From assembly GCF_000757825.1 (NCBI RefSeq), contig NZ_CP009451.1, positions 1,612,001 through 1,676,000 of the forward strand: DNA of 64,000 nt, in the 5' to 3' direction. Position numbers and translations under genes: made by a program. Under the pieces are notes generated by a model. The model had not been told where the DNA came from. It was given only the letters and a program-made list of their open reading frames with translations, and did no database searches. This document shows positions 57,696-64,000 of this stretch, in pieces (positions within the stretch are counted from its first letter, which is position 1; every line of letters starts with the position of its first letter). This stretch comes from Cedecea neteri. Its GTDB lineage: Bacteria > Pseudomonadota > Gammaproteobacteria > Enterobacterales > Enterobacteriaceae.

Positions 57696-59828
57696 TTACC
57701 ACTGGTAGCTTAACGTGGCCACGTACTGACGCTTAACCGCGTACTCACAGCCGTTGTTCTGGCAGGCGGCGAGGTAAGTTTTGTTCGTCAGGTTGGCGGC
57801 GTTAAGCGCGAGCTGCCACTGGCGGTACTGCCAGCCAATGCGGGCGTCATACACCGTGGCTCCAGGCACCTGCAGCGAGTTGTCGGTCGTGGCATAGCTT
57901 GGGCCGACGTAACGCACGCCGCCGCCGAGGGAGAAGCCGTCCAGCGGGCCGCTGAACGCGTACTGGCTCCAGAGTTTAGCCAGGTTGCGTGAAATCCCCG
58001 TGGGGTGTTTGCCTTCGCTGCCGTCGTTCGCTTTCAGCACTTCCGGGTCGGTCAGCGAGTAAGAAGCAAGGATCTGCCAGGCTGGCGTAACGTTAATTTT
58101 TCCTTCCAGCTCGATCCCTCGGGAGCGGATCTCGCCGGTCTGCACGCTGTAGTTAACGTGATCGGGATCCGGCGTGGCGACGTTAGTCTGGCGCAGATCG
58201 AACAGCGCAAGCGTAAACAGCGCGTCCATCCCAACCGGATCGTATTTCAGCCCGACTTCGGTCTGCTTGCCTTTGGTTGGCTTAAACGCGTTACCGTTAA
58301 AGTCGGTGCCGGCGCCTGGCACGAACGAGGTCGAATAGCTGATGTATGGCGCAATGCCGTTATCAAAGTGGTACAGCAGCCCCGCGCGGCCGGTTGTCGC
58401 GTAGTCGTTGCGAGTCTGGTGAGTGTCGTTCAGCAGGTTGGTGGCTTTGGTTTGCGCGCTGTCGTAGCGCCCCGCCAGGCTCATCACCCAGTTGTCCAGC
58501 GCCAGCTGATCCTGCAGGTAAAGCCCCGTTTGATCCATCGTCGAATGGCTGCTGCTGGTGAACTCAGGCACTTCAACCGGCGTGCTGTAGTCCGGGTGGA
58601 GGTAATTCAGCGGCGAAGCGTCGCCGTAGCCCGCCCGGCTGCGCACCGAAGAGTGCATCACGTCCACGCCAAGCAGCGCGGTGTGCGACACCGGGCCGGT
58701 ATCGAAACGGAATTCAGCCTGGTTATCCGCCGCAAAGTTACTCATCGTCTCGGTGAGGTTCATGGAGTAACGGTCCACCAGCGGCTGGGTCGCGTAGGTG
58801 CCGAACGGGTACACCATGCGGTAATCCGCGCTGCTGCTGCTGTAGCGGACGTTCTGGCGCAGGGTGACGCTGTCGTTCAGCTCGGTGCGGAACTGGTAGC
58901 CGATGCTGCCCTGCCTGCGGGTGTAGGAGTCAAATCCAGGCTGGCCGCCGTAGAAATCTGTGCCGATGTGACCGTTCGGGTTGTTCACCAGCGTGCCCTT
59001 CATCGGCAGCATATTGTAGAAGCCGGTATCGGGGTCCTGGCGCAGCTGCGCCAGCAGCGTCAGGCTGGTGCGGTCGTTCGGCTGCCAGGTGACGGACGGC
59101 GCAATATCGTAGTGCTGGTAGCGGGTGTGATCGACCTGGGTTTTGGTATCGAAGAAGGTGCCCGCCACGCGGCCGAGCCACTCTTTGCTGTCGGTCAGCG
59201 GGCCGGTGACGTCAAAACCGGTACCGAACTGGCTGTTATTCCCGGCGCTGACGTAAACCTGGCCGCCCGGCTGGGCCTGCGGCGTTTTGCTGACGAGGTT
59301 CACCACGCCGCCAGGGTTCGCCTGGCCGTAAAGCACCGAAGCGGGTCCTTTGACCACTTCAATGCGGGAGAGCAGGAACGGGTCCCACGCCGGGCGGCTC
59401 CACCAGGCTTCACGCGGCAGGCGCAGGCCGTCCAGATATTCGTCGGCCTCAAAGCCGCGCACCATGATGGTATCAAAGCGGGTATCCGGCCCTGCGCTTT
59501 CGGAAGAAATGCCCGCCACATAGCGCAGCGTCTCCGGAATGTTCTTTGCCGCCATGGCCGCGATTTGCGCCTGGGTCACCACCGAAATACTCTGCGGCGT
59601 GCGGCTAATCAGCGAGCTGGATTTGGTGCCCGCCACCGCCTCATGCGCCACAATGCTGGTTTCATCTTCCTGGCCGGAAGAAGAAGGTGCCGTGGCCGTA
59701 ACGACCATCGTGCCATCCTGCGTAGCAGGCTTGTCCGCTGCCTGGGCAAAGCCCGCGCACGCCGCAAAGACTGCACAACTTAACGCCTTTAAAGGCATGT
59801 TCCCGTTTACCCATCCGCCCTGTTTCAT
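57696..59828 (-). CDS. TonB-dependent siderophore receptor (FhuA/FoxA-type)
   Basis: Outer-membrane receptor of 710 residues (700 if ATG 59798 is used). Signal peptide ending AGFAQAA, TonB box DGTMVVTATA, plug domain (RTPQSISVVTQAQIAAMAAKNIPETLRYVAGI...RGFEADEYLDGLRLP...VLYGQANPGGVVNLVSKTP), then a 22-strand barrel ending in the aromatic terminus YVATLSYQW. A near-C-terminal pair of cysteines (AACQNNGCEY) is as in ferrichrome-type receptors. The hydroxamate partners downstream suggest a ferrichrome/ferrioxamine-like ligand. A Fur-like box lies 32-50 bp upstream. Confidence 0.92.
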   Translation of the reverse strand: MKQGGWVNGNMPLKALSCAVFAACAGFAQAADKPATQDGTMVVTATAPSSSGQEDETSIVAHEAVAGTKSSSLISRTPQSISVVTQAQIAAMAAKNIPETLRYVAGISSESAGPDTRFDTIMVRGFEADEYLDGLRLPREAWWSRPAWDPFLLSRIEVVKGPASVLYGQANPGGVVNLVSKTPQAQPGGQVYVSAGNNSQFGTGFDVTGPLTDSKEWLGRVAGTFFDTKTQVDHTRYQHYDIAPSVTWQPNDRTSLTLLAQLRQDPDTGFYNMLPMKGTLVNNPNGHIGTDFYGGQPGFDSYTRRQGSIGYQFRTELNDSVTLRQNVRYSSSSADYRMVYPFGTYATQPLVDRYSMNLTETMSNFAADNQAEFRFDTGPVSHTALLGVDVMHSSVRSRAGYGDASPLNYLHPDYSTPVEVPEFTSSSHSTMDQTGLYLQDQLALDNWVMSLAGRYDSAQTKATNLLNDTHQTRNDYATTGRAGLLYHFDNGIAPYISYSTSFVPGAGTDFNGNAFKPTKGKQTEVGLKYDPVGMDALFTLALFDLRQTNVATPDPDHVNYSVQTGEIRSRGIELEGKINVTPAWQILASYSLTDPEVLKANDGSEGKHPTGISRNLAKLWSQYAFSGPLDGFSLGGGVRYVGPSYATTDNSLQVPGATVYDARIGWQYRQWQLALNAANLTNKTYLAACQNNGCEYAVKRQYVATLSYQW

Positions 59829-59859
59829 ATCGACCGTATCATGTTATAAGAAGAGGATC

Positions 59860-59878
59860 GAAATGATAATTATTCACC
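59860..59878 (-). promoter_or_regulatory. Candidate Fur box upstream of the siderophore receptor
   Basis: Plus-strand GAAATGATAATTATTCACC, centred on the near-palindrome TGATAAT-T-ATTCA, resembles the Fur consensus GATAATGATAATCATTATC. It lies in the 180-bp gap between the receptor and the divergent AraC regulator and could repress both under iron sufficiency. Confidence 0.65.
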
Positions 59879-60008
59879 TTTAAAAGAGAAGAGCACCCGT
59901 GGCAGAATAGCGCGATCGGATGGAGAGATATCGCAAAGCGGACAGAGATTGTCTTAACGCGCTACTGCGTCATGAAATGGCGAGAATCGGACGAACGGCA
60001 GGCAACAG

Positions 60009-60773
60009 ATGATAAAGCAAGGCACACAGCAGAGTCCGCAGGAAGCGTTGCTGGAAGTACGAGAACTCCATTATAGCGCAGGAAGCCAGGAACCGTTTCA
60101 CGCCCACGAACAGGGCCAGCTGATTTACCCGGTCAGCGGCGTGGCGAAGATCCGCAGCGAGCAAAACGTCTGGGTCGTCGCCCCCGGCCACGCGCTCTGG
60201 CTGCCGGGGCGCCTGCCGCACGGCTTAGAGGCCATCGGCAAAGTGGTGACCCACAACCTGTACATGACGCCTGCAGCCTCGGCCGCGTTCAGCCGCCACA
60301 GCCGCAGCCTGGCCGTCACGCCGCTGTTTCAGTCCCTCACCGTGGCGGGGCTGGAAAAGCCAGCCGACCCTCAGCGCCTCTGGCTGCTGCATGACCTGCT
60401 GCACAACGAACTGCTGCGCCTGCAGGACATCGCCCTGTGCCACATCACCCTACCCCACGACCGCCGCATTCGCCAGCTTTGCGACGCGCTGTGCAGCGAC
60501 CTTTCCCAGCGCGAAACCCTCGCCTGGTGGGGCAAGCGGGTTGGTGCGAGCGAAAGAACCCTGTCGCGGCTGTTCCGGGAAGAGACGCAGCTCAGTTTTA
60601 CCGAATGGCGGCAGCAGATGCACCTGGTGGAAGCCGTCTGCCATCTTGCACGCGGCACCACCATCAGCACGCTCTCCAGCACGCTCGGCTACGCCAGCAG
60701 CAGCGCGTTTATCGCTATGTTCCGGAAAAAGCTGGGCGTTTCTCCGCAGAGGTATATTGGCCGCTATCTCTGA
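60009..60773 (+). CDS. AraC-family transcriptional regulator with cupin domain
   Basis: 254 residues: an N-terminal cupin-type sensor (HEQGQLIYPVSGVAKIRSEQNVWVVAPGHALWLPGRLPH) and a C-terminal double helix-turn-helix (RTLSRLFREETQLSFTEWRQQMHLVEAVCHLARGTTISTLSSTLGYASSSAFIAMFRKKLGVSPQRY). Layout resembles NimR-type regulators. It is divergent from the siderophore operon and may control it, perhaps in response to the imported siderophore; the position is the only evidence. Confidence 0.92.
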   Translation: MIKQGTQQSPQEALLEVRELHYSAGSQEPFHAHEQGQLIYPVSGVAKIRSEQNVWVVAPGHALWLPGRLPHGLEAIGKVVTHNLYMTPAASAAFSRHSRSLAVTPLFQSLTVAGLEKPADPQRLWLLHDLLHNELLRLQDIALCHITLPHDRRIRQLCDALCSDLSQRETLAWWGKRVGASERTLSRLFREETQLSFTEWRQQMHLVEAVCHLARGTTISTLSSTLGYASSSAFIAMFRKKLGVSPQRYIGRYL

Positions 60774-60837
60774 CACGGCTTTTACAATCCTGTTCCTTCG
60801 GCGATAATCAGCGTTTGCGCCCCGGACCGGAACAACC

Positions 60838-62460
60838 ATGAGCGACACGAAGCCCCCGCAAACAACGGCCAAACGCCCGATGAAACTCAGCACCTCGGTG
60901 ACGCTGATGCTGTGCGCCGTCATCGGCTCGGTGCTGCTTGTGGTCTATGCGCTGTATTTTATTCAGATAAGCAACGCCACCCGCAGCGGCCTGAAAGACA
61001 CCGCGCTGGCGGTGGCGAGAACCCTGGCCGACGACCCGACCATCAAATACGGCCTGACGCAGCCGCACGGCAAAGACATTATTCCACCGGTCGCCACCCG
61101 CGTGCAGGAACGTAACGATCTGCTGTTCGTGGTGGTGACCGACATGAACGGCATCCGCTTTTCGCACCCTCAGCCCGGCAATATTGGCTCCCATTTTATC
61201 GGTGATGACATTTTCCCGGCCCTGGAAGGCAAAGAGAACGTCTCGATCAACCACGGCGTGCTGGCAGAGGCTTTACGCGTATTTACCCCGGTTTATGACG
61301 AGCAGCATAAGCAGATTGGCGTGGTGGCCATCGGTATTTCGCTCAGCAAAGTGGACGAGCAGATCAGCAAAAGCCGCTGGAGCGTGCTCTGGACGGTGTT
61401 GTTCAGCGCCCTGTTCGGCTCGCTCGGCACCTGGGTGCTGGTGCGCGTGCTGAAGCGCATTCTGTTCGGCTTCGAACCGTATGAAATTTCCGCGCTGTTC
61501 GAGCAGCGCCAGGCGATGCTTCAGTCCGTTAAAGAGGGCATTATCGCCGTTGACCGCGAGGGCCGGGTAACGCTCATCAACCACGCGGCGCGCAAGCTGC
61601 TGCTCTCCCCGGACGATTTCCGCCTCGGCAAAACCGTGCCGCCGGGGCCGCTGGTGGCGACGCTGTGCGAAGTGCTCCACACCGGCACGTCAATTCAGGA
61701 CAGGCAAATCATCAGCTACGGCCGGCTGGTATTGTGTAATGCCGTGCCAATTCGTATAAATAACCAGGTGATCGGCGCCATCAGCACCTTCCGCGATAAA
61801 ACGGAAATCAATTTGTTGACCCAGCGTGTAGACGGCATGGTGAATTATGTCGACGCGCTGCGCGAGCGCTCACACGAGTTTATGAACAAGCTGCACGTGA
61901 TCCTCGGCCTGCTGCAGCTTAAGCATTACGACAAGCTTGAAGAGTACATTCTGCAAACCGCGAGCAATTACCAGACGGAAATTGGCACGCTGCAGAGCAA
62001 AATTAAGTCGCCGGTGATTGCCGGGTTCCTGATTGGCAAGATTAACCGCGCGCGTGAAGCGGGCCATCACCTGGCGCTTGCAGAGGAATGCCAGTTGCCG
62101 GACAACCCGAACGAGCTGCAGGTGATGGCGCTGATTACCGCGCTGGGCAACCTGATAGAAAACGCGCTGGACGCGATGAGCGGCCAGCCTGACGGCGAAG
62201 TCGGCGTCCTGCTGCATTACCAGAACGGCGTGCTGAGCGTCGAAGTGAGCGACGACGGGCCGGGCATCGAGCCGGACCATATTCAGTCTATTTTTGACAA
62301 AGGCTACTCCACCAAAGGCGAGCAGCGTGGCGTAGGCCTGTTCCTCGCCCGGCAGCAGATTGAGCGGCTTGGCGGCAGTATTCAGGTGGAGTCAGAACCC
62401 GGCGTCTTCACCCAATTCTTTGTGCAGTTACCCTGGGATAGTGAAAGGAACAATGCGTGA
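60838..62460 (+). CDS. dcuS: DcuS, C4-dicarboxylate sensor histidine kinase
   Basis: 540 residues: two membrane helices (about 22-42 and 182-202) around a periplasmic PAS/PDC domain, a cytoplasmic PAS domain, a HisKA-like segment with probable phospho-acceptor His346 (RERSHEFMNKLHVILGL), and an ATPase domain (NLIENALDAM, DDGPGIEPD, GVGLFLARQQ). The fumarate-binding residues of E. coli DcuS, Arg107, His110, Phe120 and Arg147, are all present with the same numbers. Overlaps dcuR by 4 bp. The usual partner dcuB is not in the window. Confidence 0.95.
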   Translation: MSDTKPPQTTAKRPMKLSTSVTLMLCAVIGSVLLVVYALYFIQISNATRSGLKDTALAVARTLADDPTIKYGLTQPHGKDIIPPVATRVQERNDLLFVVVTDMNGIRFSHPQPGNIGSHFIGDDIFPALEGKENVSINHGVLAEALRVFTPVYDEQHKQIGVVAIGISLSKVDEQISKSRWSVLWTVLFSALFGSLGTWVLVRVLKRILFGFEPYEISALFEQRQAMLQSVKEGIIAVDREGRVTLINHAARKLLLSPDDFRLGKTVPPGPLVATLCEVLHTGTSIQDRQIISYGRLVLCNAVPIRINNQVIGAISTFRDKTEINLLTQRVDGMVNYVDALRERSHEFMNKLHVILGLLQLKHYDKLEEYILQTASNYQTEIGTLQSKIKSPVIAGFLIGKINRAREAGHHLALAEECQLPDNPNELQVMALITALGNLIENALDAMSGQPDGEVGVLLHYQNGVLSVEVSDDGPGIEPDHIQSIFDKGYSTKGEQRGVGLFLARQQIERLGGSIQVESEPGVFTQFFVQLPWDSERNNA

Positions 62461-63176
62461 TTAATGTCTTAATTGTTGATGATGATGCGATGGTCGCGGA
62501 GCTTAACCGCGCCTACGTCAGCCAAATCCCGGGCTTTAGCTGCTGCGGTTCCGCCTCCACGCTGAAACAGGCGCGGGAGATGGTCAGCAACCCGGAGTTA
62601 AAAATAGATTTAATTCTGCTGGATGTGTATATGCAGCAGGATAACGGCCTGGATCTGCTGCCTACGCTGCGTGAAGCGGGGCAAACCATCGACGTGATCG
62701 TTATCTCGTCGGCGGCCGACGCGGCCACCATCCAGAAGTCGATGCACTACGGCGTGGTCGATTATCTGATTAAACCGTTCCAGTTCCCGCGCTTTGAAGA
62801 GGCGCTAACCAACTGGCGCGAGAAGAAAAACCTGATGGGCACCCATAAGTATTATGAGCAGGCTGACGTCGACCGTCTGCTGCACGGTGGCTCGCCGGTG
62901 GTGGCGGACGCCAAGCGCCTGCCGAAGGGGCTGACGCCGCAAACGCTGCGCACCATTTGCCAGTGGATCGACACGCACCCAACGGAAGAGTTCTCCACCG
63001 ACGAGCTGGCGGCGGCGGTGAATATCTCTCGCGTGTCATGCCGTAAGTATTTGATCTGGCTCGCACAGATTAATATTCTGTTCACCAGCATTCACTACGG
63101 CATGACCGGCCGCCCGGTTTACCGCTACCGCCTGCAGGTTGAGCAGCTTGGCCTGCTTAAGCAGTACTGCCAGTAA
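62457..63176 (+). CDS. dcuR: DcuR, C4-dicarboxylate response regulator
   Basis: 239 residues, same length as E. coli DcuR. Receiver domain with phospho-acceptor Asp56 (LILLDVYMQQD) and conserved KPFQFPRF, then the CitB-type helix-turn-helix output domain (TDELAAAVNISRVSCRKYLIWLAQINILFTSIHYG). The start is GTG 62457, overlapping the dcuS stop. It activates dicarboxylate transport and fumarate respiration genes in E. coli. Its 3' end overlaps the convergent apbE gene by 20 bp. Confidence 0.95.
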   Translation: MINVLIVDDDAMVAELNRAYVSQIPGFSCCGSASTLKQAREMVSNPELKIDLILLDVYMQQDNGLDLLPTLREAGQTIDVIVISSAADAATIQKSMHYGVVDYLIKPFQFPRFEEALTNWREKKNLMGTHKYYEQADVDRLLHGGSPVVADAKRLPKGLTPQTLRTICQWIDTHPTEEFSTDELAAAVNISRVSCRKYLIWLAQINILFTSIHYGMTGRPVYRYRLQVEQLGLLKQYCQ

Positions 63177-64000
63177 TCAGTTGGTAGCCGTCAGCCAGTA
63201 ACGTAAAGCGGAACTGGCTGGCGGAAGAGAGAATAATCTCTCGCCTTTTGGTCACAAAAATCGCCTCGATATCGGGGCGATTTGCCAACACCGCACAGCC
63301 TTTTTCTACGCCCATGCCATAAATCAACGTGGTCCAGATATCCCCGTCTATGGAGTCGGTGGAAACGATCGTCACGCTATCAAGATCGTTGTCCAGCGGG
63401 TAGCCGGTACGCGGATCGAGAATGTGGTGATAGCGTTTGCCATCCAGTTCGAAATAGCGCTCGTAAACGCCGGACGTCACCACCGACTTGTTTGCCACCT
63501 CAATCACGCCCAGCATCTCGTCGGGGCCGCTAAACGGCTTTTTCAGGCCAATGGACCAGCCGCCTTCCGGCGAGCCCAGGGTCTGCACGTTGCCCCCGAG
63601 ATTAATCAGCCCCTGCTCCACGCCCTGGCGCTTCAGGAAGTCACGTACGCGGTCGGCAATATAGCCCTTGGCTATCGCGCCCAGATCGATTTCCATGCCG
63701 GTATGCGCCAGATAAACGCTGCCTTCGGCTTCGTCCAGCACCACCTGATGCGGCTGCGTGCGCGGCAGCAGCGCGGCAATATCCTGCTCCGGCGGGACGC
63801 TGTCGCCCTTGAAGCCAATCTTCCAGCGTTTCACCAGCGGGCCGATGGCCAGATTAAAGATACTGTCGGGAAACAGGCTGGCGGCTTTCGCGCACTTAAT
63901 AAGCTCAAACACCGGGCGGCTGACGGTGACCGGGTGCCTGCCCGCGGCGTGATTAATGCTCATCACCTGGGATTCGGCCCGGTTAACGGTCAGGAGGTCT
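63157..64000 (-). CDS. ApbE-family FAD:protein FMN transferase (partial)
   Basis: The frame is open from the stop at 63157 to the window end, so the start is missing. At least 281 residues are visible, with the ApbE hallmarks: an early SxxNHAAG region, a catalytic-core segment GAIAKGYIADRVRDFL, INLGGNVQTLGSPEGGWSIGLKKP, SVVTSGVYERYFELDGKRYHHILDPRTGYP, and the metal-site SIDGDIWTTLIYGMG. Such enzymes attach FMN to a threonine in partner proteins such as NqrB/C, RnfG or soluble fumarate reductases. The neighbouring DcuSR suggests a fumarate-linked partner beyond the edge. Confidence 0.92.
   Translation of the reverse strand, partial: DLLTVNRAESQVMSINHAAGRHPVTVSRPVFELIKCAKAASLFPDSIFNLAIGPLVKRWKIGFKGDSVPPEQDIAALLPRTQPHQVVLDEAEGSVYLAHTGMEIDLGAIAKGYIADRVRDFLKRQGVEQGLINLGGNVQTLGSPEGGWSIGLKKPFSGPDEMLGVIEVANKSVVTSGVYERYFELDGKRYHHILDPRTGYPLDNDLDSVTIVSTDSIDGDIWTTLIYGMGVEKGCAVLANRPDIEAIFVTKRREIILSSASQFRFTLLADGYQLITGSTA

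Noticed and set aside
58005..59783. A 592-codon open frame antisense to the TonB receptor
   Set aside because: Composition and lack of motifs mark it as a shadow; the opposite strand encodes a complete receptor with TonB box and aromatic C-terminus.

Overview
This window is a chromosomal stretch from a member of the Enterobacteriaceae. Gene order and protein sequence follow the Escherichia/Salmonella/Klebsiella backbone closely: secD-yajC-tgt-queA, acpH, malZ, proY, brnQ, phoRB, sbcDC, mak, rdgC, ppnP, aroM-yaiA-aroL, yaiI, proC, psiF, phoA, iraP, ddlA, yaiZ, yaiY, yaiW, sbmA, ampH. A TsaA-type peroxiredoxin between acpH and malZ, and the absence of araJ (between sbcC and mak) and of adrA/dgcC (between proC and psiF), set it apart from E. 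coli K-12. I cannot name the genus from sequence alone.

Layout. 1-4650: protein export (secD partial, yajC), queuosine tRNA modification (tgt, queA) and ACP phosphodiesterase. 4850-10294: peroxiredoxin, maltodextrin glucosidase and two amino-acid permeases. 10721-17309: the PhoBR phosphate two-component system and, divergently, the SbcCD nuclease. 17608-18807: an intact IS110-family element inserted in a dispersed GC-rich palindromic repeat. 18827-25454: mak, rdgC, ppnP, shikimate-pathway genes, a DUF2076 protein, yaiI and proC. 25582-31419: phosphate-starvation genes (psiF, phoA), iraP, an MdtG-like exporter, ddlA and two small membrane proteins. 31459-41889: the yaiW / sbmA / ampH envelope cluster. 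It is interrupted by a LysR-SnoaL pair and a MarR-regulated EmrAB-type pump, and it also carries an isochorismatase-family hydrolase and an LpxP-type acyltransferase. 41906-47318: a GAF-GGDEF cyclase, a DMT exporter, an Aer-like receptor and PheP. 47585-53193: a five-gene peptide-type ABC importer. 53203-60773: a hydroxamate-siderophore uptake operon (TonB receptor, FhuD-like, FhuB-like, SyrD/PvdE-like ABC protein) with a divergent AraC regulator. 60838-64000: the DcuSR C4-dicarboxylate two-component system and an ApbE flavin transferase cut by the window end.

The best observation is the IS110 element. Its 5' non-coding end folds into a bridge-RNA-like structure. Its two loops contain guide segments that match both its own ends and the two halves of the repeat into which it is inserted. 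Two unoccupied copies of the same target lie elsewhere in the window. Other points of note are a 13-bp inverted operator over the marR-emrAB promoter, a ribosome-binding site buried in a hairpin, a siderophore operon without its own import ATPase, and clear Pho boxes before phoB and phoA.
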